Below, piece by piece: positions 7,896 through 18,152 of a DNA stretch of 64,000 nucleotides. Within the stretch, counting starts at the first letter, position 1; the number at the start of each line of letters is the position of its first letter. The position numbers and the translations under genes are program-made. This DNA is from Acinetobacter marinus (GTDB lineage Bacteria; Pseudomonadota; Gammaproteobacteria; Pseudomonadales; Moraxellaceae). The notes beneath the pieces were generated by a model. The model was not told where the DNA came from, made no database searches, and saw only the letters and a list, made by a program, of their open reading frames with translations. The stretch covers positions 104,761-168,760 of the forward strand of contig NZ_FMYK01000005.1 of the NCBI RefSeq assembly GCF_900096915.1, read 5' to 3'.

Positions 7896-8738
7896 TCAAG
7901 AAGCATGCTTTTGCACTCCTTCCCAACCGATCAACACCGTTTTACGATCTGTCCCCCAACGATAACCGCCCAATCCGCCCGTAGATTGAATCACCCGATG
8001 ACACGGAATCAACACCGCCACAGGATTACGCCCAATCGCTGAACCGACCGCACGCACTGCCTTGTCTTGCGCAATATCATGCGCAATCTCGCCATAACTC
8101 ACCACTTCGCCCATCGGAATTTTGAGCAAACTCGACCAGACTTTCAGCTGGAAATCCGTGCCTTTCAGATGCAGTTTAATCTGCTCAATTGACCGATTTT
8201 CATGCTTAAAAATCGCTAAGGCTTGCCCATGAAACTCTGTTGCTTGCTCCACAAACTGTGCGTTGGGAAATTGCGCAATGAACTGTTGTAGTGCATTCTC
8301 TCGATCTTGAATAAAGGTTAAATGACAAATGCCTTTTGCTGTTGACCCGATCAGCACCTCGCCAAACAAAGTCTGGGCAAATTGATAGGCGATGTCCAAG
8401 TGTTTCCCACCATGTTTATACTCCGCAGGAGTCATGCCTTCGATCTGCACAAATAAATCATGCAGACGACTTGGACTTGATAGACCAGTCGCATACGCCG
8501 TATCCAATACCGACTGCGCATTGTCCTGACGCAGTTGGCTTTTGGCATAATCCAAACTGAGATACTGCAAAAATCGTTTTGGACTGGTGCCGACCCACTC
8601 GCTAAACTCCCGCTGAAAATGCGCAGGACTGAGATGGACTTGCTCGGCGATTTGCTCAAGTGATGGTTGTGCTTGAACATTGGCTTGGATATAGGCGATG
8701 GCTTTTGCCATACGTGCATAATGTGGTGTGTCTGACAT
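7896..8738 (-). CDS. AraC-type HTH / methylated-DNA-cysteine methyltransferase (Ada-like)
   Basis: 280 residues. An AraC-type double helix-turn-helix (about 8-105) is fused to an O6-alkylguanine-DNA alkyltransferase domain (about 115-275) with acceptor Cys246 in PCHRV. The N-terminal zinc domain of full Ada (phosphotriester acceptor Cys38, plus about 80 residues) is absent, so the protein can repair O6-alkylguanine but cannot be switched on by methyl phosphotriesters in the way E. coli Ada is. This two-domain form is common in Acinetobacter and other proteobacteria. It stands alone; no alkA or alkB partner is adjacent. Confidence 0.9.
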   Translation of the reverse strand: MSDTPHYARMAKAIAYIQANVQAQPSLEQIAEQVHLSPAHFQREFSEWVGTSPKRFLQYLSLDYAKSQLRQDNAQSVLDTAYATGLSSPSRLHDLFVQIEGMTPAEYKHGGKHLDIAYQFAQTLFGEVLIGSTAKGICHLTFIQDRENALQQFIAQFPNAQFVEQATEFHGQALAIFKHENRSIEQIKLHLKGTDFQLKVWSSLLKIPMGEVVSYGEIAHDIAQDKAVRAVGSAIGRNPVAVLIPCHRVIQSTGGLGGYRWGTDRKTVLIGWEGVQKHAS

Positions 8739-8976
8739 GATATTTAATCTCTGACATTTTGAATTAGCTTAGCAACTTGCCCAGTTTGATGAAATCCAGA
8801 TCATGCGCATTTCATCATATTCGATTTTTGCACTTGTGAACTGGCAAGAGTTCAATTCATTTACACGATCCATCTGCTTTATCCATTTCATTGATTTGTT
8901 TTGAAGTTTTAATTATTTCTCAAGCTGAGCCGACTTTTCTATGCTTGCCAGACCATAAATTATAGGTCAAAGCACA

Positions 8977-10650
8977 ATGTATAAAAAAACGTTATTTCTC
9001 AGCGTATCCATCGCTTTTTTCAGTCTGGGATTATCAGCATGTAATGATGATGACAACAAAGATAACGATCAGCACACCGAAGCCAAGTCGCAACCGAATG
9101 TGCTATTTATCATGGCGGATGATTTAGGCTATTCCGACATTGGCGCCTTTGGTAGTGAAATCAGCACGCCGAATTTAGATGCACTTGCCAATGCAGGGCG
9201 TTTGTTGACAGATTATCATACCGCACCGACCTGCTCGCCAACACGATCGCAATTACTCTCAGGAACAGATCACCATCAAGCGGGTATTGGCTCAATGGCA
9301 GAGTTATTGCCTGCACATTTACAGGGTCAACCAGGCTATGAGGGTTATCTCAACGAGCGTTCGTTATCGCTTGCCGAAGTCTTAAAAGACAATGGCTACC
9401 ATACCTATATCAGTGGCAAGTGGCATCTCGGCTTAACCCCTGAAACCAATGCCAAAGCGCGTGGTTTTGAGCGCTCATTTACCTTATTACAAGGATATGA
9501 CTTGCACTTTAAGCATACGCCTGAAGGCTATGCACGCAATGCCACCTATACCGAAGATGGTGTGCAGGTGCCAGTTTCTGATTTACCCGATGACTTTTTC
9601 TCAACTGATTATTATACCGACAAACTCATCGGCTTCTTAGAAAGCAATAAAGCATCAAAGCAACCTTTCTTCGCCTATGCTGCCTACACCGCTCCGCATT
9701 GGCCAATCCAAGCACCAAGTAGCTATCGTGAGAAATACAAAGGTGTCTATGATGTCGGCTATGATGTGATTCGTAACGCACGGATCGCCAAGCAAAAACA
9801 ATTGGGCGTCATTCCTGCCAATTTCACACCTGCTACGCCTTTAGATACGGCGACCTCATTACCGAATAATGGTCAATGGGATGAACTGACGACTGCGCAA
9901 AAAACTGATGAAGCACGTCGCATGGAGATCTACGCAGGCATGGTGGAAAATCTCGACCACAATATCGGGCGTTTGATTCATTATCTCAAAGAAACAGGTC
10001 AATACGACAATACTTTGATTTTCTTTGTTTCCGATAATGGTGCAGAAGGCAATCATCGTGCATTACCTGCTGGCGCTTTTGACAATAGCTATGCCAATCT
10101 AGGTACAGATCAATCCTATTACACCATCGGACCACGTTGGGGCGAAGTCAGTGCAGCACCCTTTCACCTTTGGAAAGGCACCGCAGGCGAAGGCGGCACG
10201 ACCGCACCTGCCATCGTCAAACTTCCCAAGCAACAATCCGCCGAAACCGCACACCATGGCTTTGCTTCGGTACTCGATGTACTACCAACCGTATTGGACT
10301 ATGCCGATATTGACCTGCCAAAAGACCAATACAATGGTCGTGTGATCAATAATCCAAGTGGTTACTCATGGCGTAATGTTTTGGAAAATCGAGCAACCAC
10401 GATTCGCCCTGACAATTTTAGCGTTGCTGATGAACTGCACGGCTTTAAATATGCCAAACAAGGCGACTGGAAAATTGCCTATCAAGCCAATAGCAAGCTC
10501 GGTACAGGCGCATGGGAACTCTACAATCTCAAAGCAGATCGTGGCGAAACGCAAAACCTAGCCGAAATATATCCGAACAAAGTGCAAGAACTCCTCAATA
10601 TTTATCAAAAATACACTGAGGACAATGGTGTACAGGAATACGTGCAATAA
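8977..10650 (+). CDS. Lipoprotein arylsulfatase
   Basis: 557 residues of the type I sulfatase family. Signal peptide with lipobox LSAC and lipidated Cys22, followed by an Asp/Lys/Asn-rich linker. The sulfatase signature CSPTR is at 86-90, where Cys86 must be oxidised to formylglycine. Metal-site residues are seen in MADDLGYSD (46-54), GKWHLG and FVSDNGAEG. It cleaves sulfate esters at the cell surface or periplasm and probably provides sulfur. The next gene encodes the activating enzyme and overlaps this stop codon by one base (TAATG), so the two form an operon. Confidence 0.92.
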   Translation: MYKKTLFLSVSIAFFSLGLSACNDDDNKDNDQHTEAKSQPNVLFIMADDLGYSDIGAFGSEISTPNLDALANAGRLLTDYHTAPTCSPTRSQLLSGTDHHQAGIGSMAELLPAHLQGQPGYEGYLNERSLSLAEVLKDNGYHTYISGKWHLGLTPETNAKARGFERSFTLLQGYDLHFKHTPEGYARNATYTEDGVQVPVSDLPDDFFSTDYYTDKLIGFLESNKASKQPFFAYAAYTAPHWPIQAPSSYREKYKGVYDVGYDVIRNARIAKQKQLGVIPANFTPATPLDTATSLPNNGQWDELTTAQKTDEARRMEIYAGMVENLDHNIGRLIHYLKETGQYDNTLIFFVSDNGAEGNHRALPAGAFDNSYANLGTDQSYYTIGPRWGEVSAAPFHLWKGTAGEGGTTAPAIVKLPKQQSAETAHHGFASVLDVLPTVLDYADIDLPKDQYNGRVINNPSGYSWRNVLENRATTIRPDNFSVADELHGFKYAKQGDWKIAYQANSKLGTGAWELYNLKADRGETQNLAEIYPNKVQELLNIYQKYTEDNGVQEYVQ

Positions 10651-11681
10651 TGAACACTCGCTTTTTTACCATTTCTGCGCTATCACTCAGCTTGCTTTAT
10701 GCAGGCTGTGGTGCTCAACAACAGCACACCAACGTACAATCAACAGCGTTAAAACTCGGTTCGCTGAGCAGTTGCCAGCAATATTCAGGACTGCCTGCGC
10801 AATGGCAAAAGCAGAAAATCGCAGGCATGCGATGGATTCCCAAGGGAGAATTTCAACTCGGCTCTGACCTTGCCTATCAAGATGAACTGAATTTTGGCGA
10901 AAAGACACGGCACAGTGGTGGCTATTGGATCGATCAAACCGAAGTGACGGTTGCACAATTTCGTAGTTTTATCGAGGCTACAGGCTATGTCACCGATGCC
11001 GAAAAGCAACAGCAAGCAGCGGTTTTTGCACCACAATCTACTGAAAGCGCAGTGCAACCGAATCAATCCACACAACCATCACAACCGACATCGCAATGGT
11101 GGCAACTCAGATCAGGTTATACATGGAAAACCCCAAATGGGTTAAATGGCAAAGCGCCAAAGCCAAGTGAAGCTGTGCGTTACATCAGCAAAAATGATGC
11201 AGAACACTATGCTGTCTGGCTTGGGCATGACTTACCCACTGAGTTGGAGTGGGAATATGCTGCCAAAGCAGGCGATCGCCAAGACACGCCAATGCACCAA
11301 GAACCGAAAAACCATCATGAACAGCCTCAAGCGAATTACTGGCAAGGTGAGTTTCCTTATCAAAACAGCAAGCTTGATCACTTTGAAGGTGTTGCGCCTG
11401 TTGGTTGTTTTCCAGCCAACGCCTTTGGGCTATATGACATGATTGGCAATGTCTGGGAGTGGACTAGCTCGCCGTATCATGGTGCGCATGATCAGCACAT
11501 GGGGGATTATCAATCTCTACGTCAACTGAAAACGCAAGTGACGCCTTATGTGATCAAAGGTGGATCATTTTTATGTGCCAATAATTTTTGTGCACGTTTT
11601 CGTAGCAGTAGTCGTTATCCGCAAGAGTTTGATCTGGCGGCGACGCATGTTGGATTTCGTACAGTCTATCGAGGGGATTGA
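10650..11681 (+). CDS. Exported formylglycine-generating enzyme (SUMF1 family)
   Basis: 343 residues. The FGE-sulfatase domain (about 60-340) ends with the active-site segment GGSFLCANNFCARFR, giving the redox/copper pair Cys309 and Cys314, and contains GNVWEWTS. It converts the sulfatase cysteine to formylglycine. The N-terminus is a signal peptide with a probable lipobox (LYAGC, Cys20), so this enzyme should act outside the cytoplasm, where its partner sulfatase is also anchored. Known bacterial FGEs that act on Sec substrates are mostly cytoplasmic. A Gln/Pro/Ser-rich insert lies near residues 115-150. Overlaps the sulfatase gene by one base. Confidence 0.9.
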   Translation: MNTRFFTISALSLSLLYAGCGAQQQHTNVQSTALKLGSLSSCQQYSGLPAQWQKQKIAGMRWIPKGEFQLGSDLAYQDELNFGEKTRHSGGYWIDQTEVTVAQFRSFIEATGYVTDAEKQQQAAVFAPQSTESAVQPNQSTQPSQPTSQWWQLRSGYTWKTPNGLNGKAPKPSEAVRYISKNDAEHYAVWLGHDLPTELEWEYAAKAGDRQDTPMHQEPKNHHEQPQANYWQGEFPYQNSKLDHFEGVAPVGCFPANAFGLYDMIGNVWEWTSSPYHGAHDQHMGDYQSLRQLKTQVTPYVIKGGSFLCANNFCARFRSSSRYPQEFDLAATHVGFRTVYRGD

Positions 11682-11697
11682 TTGCTATTGCTCGGGC

Positions 11698-13863
11698 TCA
11701 ACTGTACTGCCGGAATGGATTGTGTGACAGTCGGACTTTAATGTCCTGCTCAGTTCGACCATTTTGTTGTGCATGTGCAACGATGTACTCAAACATATTC
11801 CGTTCTTGTTGTGCATACGGTGCAAGATAGATTTTCTGCAAATGTTTCACCATATCTTGACCATAATTTATATAAAAGCGTTTGCTATGCTCAGCATCGT
11901 ACTGAATCACATCATCATTCCACTGTGTCACATAGACAATGCGACATTCTTGTTCTTCCTTAAACGCCATATGTTTCATCAAATATCGAATCGGTAATAA
12001 AATTTCCGCCAACAATTCCGCTTGATCTTGTTGACCTTCAACATCTTTTTTAATGGATTTATAGACTTGGCTGACCAACTGCTTTAGCTCTTCGAGCTTT
12101 ACACTACAGTCTTTTTCGACCTGTTTAATGTACTGCTCGTATTCTGCCCAATTTTTACTCTGCGCACGCCCTTCTTTTCGGCAGAATGTCCATTCTTCTC
12201 GATGCGCAACTTTGATGAGTTCTGAGTCCGAATCAAAATAAATACAGCGATATAGTGGCAACTTCATCTCAAGGCATTTTGGTTTTGCAATTTCTTTAAT
12301 ATTGTCTAAAGGTTCATCATTTTCTTTGACGGCTATTTCATCTTTTGTAGAAATCTCACTGATCATACTTTTGCTATCTTTCAGTGCATCATTTTCTATT
12401 TTTTCTGAAATATTTGTCGTTCGAATATTATTGGTGATGCTATCTGATGAGAAATATTCATGATTTAAAACTAGACTTACGCCAGTTGCCTCTTTTTGCT
12501 CATTTTTTCCATAAAGTCTGAACTGATTGAGTGAGTCATGATGAAAGGTAAAACAGCTAATAAATGCTTTATCCTCTGTACGCACATAGCGAGTATCTAA
12601 ACCTAGAAAACGATTGAGCAAAGCACCTTCTGTCGGATCGTTCATCAAGTCAATCGTAGATAAGCGCATCGGACTAACCTGACCAAAGCCACAGGTTTCA
12701 TTTGCAAGTAAAATTTTAGCAATGTCTGGAAGCGTATAATGCGCAATCTCACCTTCATGGATTGGATCAATCAAAAGTAATTTTTTAATTTCGTCAACTT
12801 TATCAAATATTTCCAACCATCTTTTATGTGTTCTATGTTGTTGGATTTTTCTATAAATATATAGCGGATAAATCACTTTTTCGTAAGTTTTTCTTGAATG
12901 AATAGCTTTAATATTTTCCCAATGTTCAATAACCTGCGAAATTTTACCAATTGATTTATAATATTTTGCTAATTCATACTGTGCTTCTGCGTAGGTTTTT
13001 GCATCATCAGACAGCAATATTCGACGTAAATACCCACAATTGACTTTACTCGTTTGCGCAAAGTGTAAAAATGCCAAATTCCATTGCGCATATGCATAGT
13101 GTTTAGCAGAATCTTCTCGTTTTATAGTTTTATAGGCTTGCTCTGCTTCATCTAATTTTCCTTGCTGTTTATATAATATTCCCAAATTCATTTGGGCTTT
13201 AGCATAGCTTTCTTTACGATCTTCTCGTTTTATAGTTTTATAGGCTTGCTCTGCTTCATCTAATTTTCCTTGCTGTTTATATAATACCCCCAAATTTAAG
13301 TGGGCTTTAACATAAGCTTCTTTATTATCTTCTCGTTTTACCTGTTGATAGGCTTGCTCTGCTTCTGCTAACTTTCCATTTTCTTGATATAATAACCCTA
13401 AACTAAATTGGGATTTGGCATAAGCTTCTTTATTATCTTCTCGTTTTACCTGTTGATAGGCTTGCTCTGCTTCTGCTAACTTTCCATTTTCTTGATATAA
13501 TAACCCTAAACTAAATTGGGATTTGGCATAAGCTTCTTTATTATCTTCTCGCTTTACCTGTTGATAGGCTTGTTCTGCTTCATGTGACTTACCTTGTTCT
13601 TTATATAACATCCCTAAATATAATTGAGCTTTGCCGTACTTTTCCTTATCATCTTCTTGCTTTACATTCTTATAGGCTTGTTCAGCATCCTTGTTATTCC
13701 CCACATTCTCATACAGTAATCCCAATAATAACCATACTACTGCTTGATGTTGCGCAGATAATTGATGGATGCTCTCTAATTGCTTAGTGGTCAATTCATA
13801 GTTCGGATTTTTCTCTATGCATCTTTCAATTTCCTCTGATAGTTCTTTTACTGATAATGTCAT
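11698..13863 (-). CDS. TPR-repeat protein with C-terminal DUF2971 domain
   Basis: 721 residues, no signal peptide. Residues 60-275 are six 36-residue TPR/Sel1-like units beginning AEQAY; units 2 and 3 are identical in protein and almost so in DNA. From about 375 on the sequence follows the DUF2971 pattern: HYTLPDIAKILL, then LMNDPTEG, ISCFTFHHDSLNQFRLYG and, near the end, EEQECRIVYV. A charged, poorly conserved insert lies at about 485-540. DUF2971 proteins have no settled function; some occur in accessory loci. The gene is AT-rich and sits between the rpoC terminator and the FGE gene, so it may be an acquired gene next to a conserved operon. Confidence 0.8.
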   Translation of the reverse strand: MTLSVKELSEEIERCIEKNPNYELTTKQLESIHQLSAQHQAVVWLLLGLLYENVGNNKDAEQAYKNVKQEDDKEKYGKAQLYLGMLYKEQGKSHEAEQAYQQVKREDNKEAYAKSQFSLGLLYQENGKLAEAEQAYQQVKREDNKEAYAKSQFSLGLLYQENGKLAEAEQAYQQVKREDNKEAYVKAHLNLGVLYKQQGKLDEAEQAYKTIKREDRKESYAKAQMNLGILYKQQGKLDEAEQAYKTIKREDSAKHYAYAQWNLAFLHFAQTSKVNCGYLRRILLSDDAKTYAEAQYELAKYYKSIGKISQVIEHWENIKAIHSRKTYEKVIYPLYIYRKIQQHRTHKRWLEIFDKVDEIKKLLLIDPIHEGEIAHYTLPDIAKILLANETCGFGQVSPMRLSTIDLMNDPTEGALLNRFLGLDTRYVRTEDKAFISCFTFHHDSLNQFRLYGKNEQKEATGVSLVLNHEYFSSDSITNNIRTTNISEKIENDALKDSKSMISEISTKDEIAVKENDEPLDNIKEIAKPKCLEMKLPLYRCIYFDSDSELIKVAHREEWTFCRKEGRAQSKNWAEYEQYIKQVEKDCSVKLEELKQLVSQVYKSIKKDVEGQQDQAELLAEILLPIRYLMKHMAFKEEQECRIVYVTQWNDDVIQYDAEHSKRFYINYGQDMVKHLQKIYLAPYAQQERNMFEYIVAHAQQNGRTEQDIKVRLSHNPFRQYS
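13317..13532 (-). repeat. Perfect tandem 108-bp repeat in the TPR gene
   Basis: 13317-13424 and 13425-13532 are identical base for base, and the first 19 bases start a third copy at 13533. Each unit is exactly 36 codons, one TPR unit. Neighbouring units at about 13039-13316 and 13551-13686 are diverged copies. Exact identity points to recent duplication. Confidence 0.9.
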
Positions 13864-13907
13864 GGTTCTTCCGAGCCTTATTTTATTTTCCTTACCTATC
13901 CTACAAC

Positions 13908-13934
13908 AAAAAAGAGCCCCGAAGGACTCTTTTT
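13908..13934 (-). terminator. Intrinsic terminator after rpoC
   Basis: On the minus strand AAGAGTCC, loop TTCG, GGGCTCTT followed by T residues. It lies 30-60 bp past the rpoC stop and just before the TPR gene start at 13863, so it closes the ribosomal-protein/RNA polymerase unit. Confidence 0.8.
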
Positions 13935-13964
13935 ATTTCAATGCTTTATTCCAATGTATAGCGC

Positions 13965-16900
13965 TTAAAACTGCTCTTCATTGAACGCTTGGCTTAAGGC
14001 TTGATCCACTTCAGAGAAGTCATTTACGAGCTCTTGTTCAGCGTCTTCAGCTTCTTGACGACGACGCTCCAAGTGATGCGCAAGACCTGTACCAGATGGA
14101 ATCAAACGACCCACCACGACATTCTCTTTCAGACCACGTAGATCATCTTCTTTGCCCGTTACCGCAGCTTCAGTCAAGACACGTGTGGTTTCTTGGAACG
14201 ATGCCGCAGAGATGAACGAGTCAGTCGACAATGATGCTTTGGTGATACCCATCAATTGACGTTCAAATTTCGCAGGGAATTTGTTTTGCGCCAATAGTGC
14301 TTGGTTTTCACCCACCACACGGATGTAATCGACTTGTTCGCCTTTGATAAAGCTCGAATCACCACCATCGGTAATTTCTACTTTACGGAGCATCTGACGT
14401 ACGATCACTTCGATGTGCTTATCGTTGATTTTTACACCTTGTAAGCGGTAAACGTCTTGCACTTCATTGACGATGTAGTTGGTCAATGCCACTTCACCTT
14501 TCAGACGCAAGATGTCATGTGGGTTTTGTGGACCATCAGACACTACTTCACCACGCTCTACACGCTCACCTTCGAACATGTTAATTTGACGCCATTTTGG
14601 AATCAATTCTTCATAGATCTCAGAACCATCATCAGGCGTGATCACCAAACGGTTTTTACCTTTGGTTTCTTTACCAAAGCTCACCACACCAGAGATTTCT
14701 GCAAGGATTGCATGCTCTTTTGGCTTACGTGCTTCGAACAAGTCGGCAACACGTGGTAGACCACCGGTAATATCACGTGTACGTGACGATTCTTGTGGTA
14801 CACGACCAATTACATCACCGACACCGATGGTTTCGCCATCACGTACGGTCAAGATGGTATTTTGTGGCAAGAAGTAAAATTGCTCTTCGCCATCTACAGT
14901 ATCCAAGACCACTGCAGGACGTAAGTCTTTACCAGATGCAGGACGTGAAGTCACAGGTAGAATCTCTACTGTGCTCATACCTGTTGCTTCATCGGTCTTC
15001 GATGTTGCAGTCACGCCATCAGCGATTTGGCTGAAACGTGCTTTACCCGCAACTTCGGTCACGAGTGGATGCGTATGCGGATCCCATGTTGCCACGATAC
15101 CGCCAGCTTCGACTGCTTCACCATCTTTGATCAAGATCGACGCACCATAAGGCACTTTATAACGCTCACGCTCACGACCGATCTCATCAGCAATACCAAT
15201 CTCACCAGAACGAGAAGTCGTCACCAAGTGACCTTTGGCATGTTGTACCGTCTTGATGTTGTGGAAACGTACCGTACCTTTGTTACGCACTTGTACGCTG
15301 TTCGCTGCCGAAGTTCGGCTCGCTGCACCACCAACGTGGAATGTACGCATTGTCAACTGTGTACCTGGCTCACCAATCGACTGCGCTGCCATAACACCGA
15401 CAGACTCACCTGGATTGACGATATGACCACGTGCAAGATCACGACCATAACATTTCGCACAAACACCGAAGTCTGCTTCACAGGCAATCACTGAACGTAC
15501 TTTCATTTCATCGACACCCGCTTCTTCTAAGCGTGCTGCCATTTGCTCATCAATGAATGTGTTACGTGGGAATTTCACTTCGCCATCAATGATCACGTCT
15601 TCTGCAATCACACGACCAAGTACACGGTCACGTAATGGCTCGATCACGTCACCACCTTGAATCAGCGGCGTCATCACTAGACCGTCTAAAGTGCCACAAT
15701 CTGGCTCAGTGATTACCAAGTCTTGCGCTACGTCAACCAAACGACGAGTCAAGTAACCTGAGTTCGCAGTTTTCAGTGCGGTATCCGCCAAACCTTTACG
15801 TGCACCGTGAGTTGAGATGAAGTACTGAAGTACCGTCAAACCTTCACGGAAGTTCGCTTTAATCGGCGTTTCAATGATCGAACCATCTGGTTTCGCCATC
15901 AAACCACGCATACCTGCAAGCTGACGAATCTGCGCCGCACTACCACGGGCACCTGAATCAGACATCATGTAGATCGAGTTAAATGATTTTTGCTTCTCGT
16001 CTTCACCCTGTTTGTTTTTCACAGTGGTAAATGACAAGTTATCCATCATCGCTTTGGCAACTTGGTCGTTGGTACGTGCCCAAATATCGACCACTTTGTT
16101 ATAACGCTCACCCGCAGTCACAAAACCTTGTTCGAACTGTTGTTCGATTTCACGGACTTCAGCTTCTGCTTTGTCAATGATTTGGTCTTTAGTCGGTGGA
16201 ATCACCATGTCTTCCATACCAACAGATACACCTGAGCGAGTCGCTTGACGGAAGCCCAAATACATCAATTGATCGGCAAAAATCACGGTATCTTTCAAAC
16301 CGAGTTTACGGTAGCAAGAGTTGATCAACTTGGATAAGTTTTTCTTGGTCATTTCCACGTTGATTTCAGCAAAGCTGAGACCCGCAGGTACGACTTCCCA
16401 AAGCAAGCAACGACCTGGTGTGGTATCGACAACCAAAGTTTCTTGATGACGCTCACCTGATTCGCTGATCACTGTCTGATGCACACGTGCCTTCACACGA
16501 GCGTGCATTGCCACTTGACCAGTTGCGAGTGCACGGTTGACTTCGTGAGTATCCGCAAACACCATACCTTCGCCTTTGGCATTCACCGCATCACGAGTGA
16601 TGTAGTACAGACCCAAGACCACATCTTGAGAAGGCACGATGATCGGCTCACCATTGGCAGGTGACAAGATGTTGTTGGTCGACATCATCAAGGCACGTGC
16701 TTCAAGCTGTGCTTCAAGTGTCAGTGGTACGTGTACCGCCATTTGGTCACCGTCAAAGTCGGCGTTAAATGCGGTACAGACCAGCGGATGCAGACGAATC
16801 GCTTTACCTTCGATCAATACAGGCTCGAATGCTTGTAGACCCAAACGGTGAAGTGTTGGCGCACGGTTCAACATCACAGGATGCTGACGAATCACGTGTG

Positions 16901-18152
16901 CAAGTACGTCCCAAACTTCTGGGGTTTCACGCTCAACCATTTTCTTCGCAGCTTTAATGGTTGTTGCTTGACCAGTCGATTGTAGTTTGGCAAAGATAAA
17001 TGGTTTGAATAGCTCAAGTGCCATTTTCTTCGGTAGACCACACTGGTGCAAACGTAGTGTAGGACCTACGGTAATCACCGAACGACCAGAGTAATCGACA
17101 CGCTTACCGAGCAAGTTCTGACGGAAACGACCTTGCTTACCTTTGATCATATCTGCCAAAGATTTGAGTGGACGTTTGTTCGAACCCGTGATTGCACGAC
17201 CACGACGACCGTTGTCGAGCAAGGCATCAACAGATTCTTGCAGCATCCGTTTTTCGTTACGCACGATGATGTCTGGTGCAGACAAATCAAGAAGACGTTT
17301 CAAACGGTTGTTACGGTTGATCACACGACGATAAAGATCGTTCAAGTCCGAAGTCGCAAAACGACCACCTTCAAGTGGAACCAACGGACGCAAATCTGGT
17401 GGAAGTACTGGCAATACATTCATTACCATCCACTCAGGTTTGTTGTTTGAATCTTTGAACGCTTCCATCAATTTCAAACGTTTAGACATTTTCTTGAGTT
17501 TAGTTTCAGAAGATGTCTGTGGAATTTCTTCACGTAAACGAGAAATTTCAGCTTCAAGATCGATATCTTTCAGCAAGTCTTGAACCGCTTCAGCACCCAT
17601 TTTCGCTGCGAATTCATCACCATACTCTTCTAAAGCATTGTAATAATCTTCGTCAGTTAATAATTGGTACTTCTCAAGCGTGGTCATGCCCGGATCAGTC
17701 ACGACATAAGATTCGAAATACAATACACGTTCGATATCACGTAGTGTCATATCAAGTAATAGACCGATACGGGACGGTAATGATTTTAAGAACCAAATAT
17801 GTGCAACTGGTGACGCAAGGTCGATGTGCCCCATACGCTCACGACGTACTTTTGCAGTGGTAACTTCAACGCCACATTTTTCACAAATGACGCCTTTATA
17901 TTTCATCCGCTTGTATTTACCACACAAGCATTCGTAATCTTTGACTGGTCCAAAGATTTTGGCACAGAACAAACCGTCACGTTCAGGCTTAAACGTACGG
18001 TAGTTGATGGTTTCAGGCTTTTTCACTTCGCCATGAGACCATGATTTAATCACTTCAGGTGATGCTAAGCCAATACGGATACGATCAAACTCAAATGGTG
18101 TTTGACCATCGTTATCCGTTTTTTTGCGCATGATATCGAGCAAGTCTTTCAA
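13965..18152 (-). CDS. rpoC: RNA polymerase beta' subunit
   Basis: 1395 residues, the usual length for Acinetobacter. The N-terminal zinc site is CLCGKYKRMKYKGVICEKCG; the catalytic Mg2+ site is NADFDGD, found in the segment FNADFDGDQMAVHVP. The second zinc cluster is seen in CEADFGVCAKCYGRDLARG. Forms the active centre of RNA polymerase with RpoB. It follows rpoB after a 155-bp spacer that contains a palindromic repeat element, and ends at the terminator at 13908-13934. Confidence 0.98.
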   Translation of the reverse strand: MKDLLDIMRKKTDNDGQTPFEFDRIRIGLASPEVIKSWSHGEVKKPETINYRTFKPERDGLFCAKIFGPVKDYECLCGKYKRMKYKGVICEKCGVEVTTAKVRRERMGHIDLASPVAHIWFLKSLPSRIGLLLDMTLRDIERVLYFESYVVTDPGMTTLEKYQLLTDEDYYNALEEYGDEFAAKMGAEAVQDLLKDIDLEAEISRLREEIPQTSSETKLKKMSKRLKLMEAFKDSNNKPEWMVMNVLPVLPPDLRPLVPLEGGRFATSDLNDLYRRVINRNNRLKRLLDLSAPDIIVRNEKRMLQESVDALLDNGRRGRAITGSNKRPLKSLADMIKGKQGRFRQNLLGKRVDYSGRSVITVGPTLRLHQCGLPKKMALELFKPFIFAKLQSTGQATTIKAAKKMVERETPEVWDVLAHVIRQHPVMLNRAPTLHRLGLQAFEPVLIEGKAIRLHPLVCTAFNADFDGDQMAVHVPLTLEAQLEARALMMSTNNILSPANGEPIIVPSQDVVLGLYYITRDAVNAKGEGMVFADTHEVNRALATGQVAMHARVKARVHQTVISESGERHQETLVVDTTPGRCLLWEVVPAGLSFAEINVEMTKKNLSKLINSCYRKLGLKDTVIFADQLMYLGFRQATRSGVSVGMEDMVIPPTKDQIIDKAEAEVREIEQQFEQGFVTAGERYNKVVDIWARTNDQVAKAMMDNLSFTTVKNKQGEDEKQKSFNSIYMMSDSGARGSAAQIRQLAGMRGLMAKPDGSIIETPIKANFREGLTVLQYFISTHGARKGLADTALKTANSGYLTRRLVDVAQDLVITEPDCGTLDGLVMTPLIQGGDVIEPLRDRVLGRVIAEDVIIDGEVKFPRNTFIDEQMAARLEEAGVDEMKVRSVIACEADFGVCAKCYGRDLARGHIVNPGESVGVMAAQSIGEPGTQLTMRTFHVGGAASRTSAANSVQVRNKGTVRFHNIKTVQHAKGHLVTTSRSGEIGIADEIGRERERYKVPYGASILIKDGEAVEAGGIVATWDPHTHPLVTEVAGKARFSQIADGVTATSKTDEATGMSTVEILPVTSRPASGKDLRPAVVLDTVDGEEQFYFLPQNTILTVRDGETIGVGDVIGRVPQESSRTRDITGGLPRVADLFEARKPKEHAILAEISGVVSFGKETKGKNRLVITPDDGSEIYEELIPKWRQINMFEGERVERGEVVSDGPQNPHDILRLKGEVALTNYIVNEVQDVYRLQGVKINDKHIEVIVRQMLRKVEITDGGDSSFIKGEQVDYIRVVGENQALLAQNKFPAKFERQLMGITKASLSTDSFISAASFQETTRVLTEAAVTGKEDDLRGLKENVVVGRLIPSGTGLAHHLERRRQEAEDAEQELVNDFSEVDQALSQAFNEEQF

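Noticed and set aside
13039..13686. Regular repeats that could suggest a CRISPR array
   Set aside because: The 108-bp period is in codon phase and encodes TPR units; there are no unique spacers.
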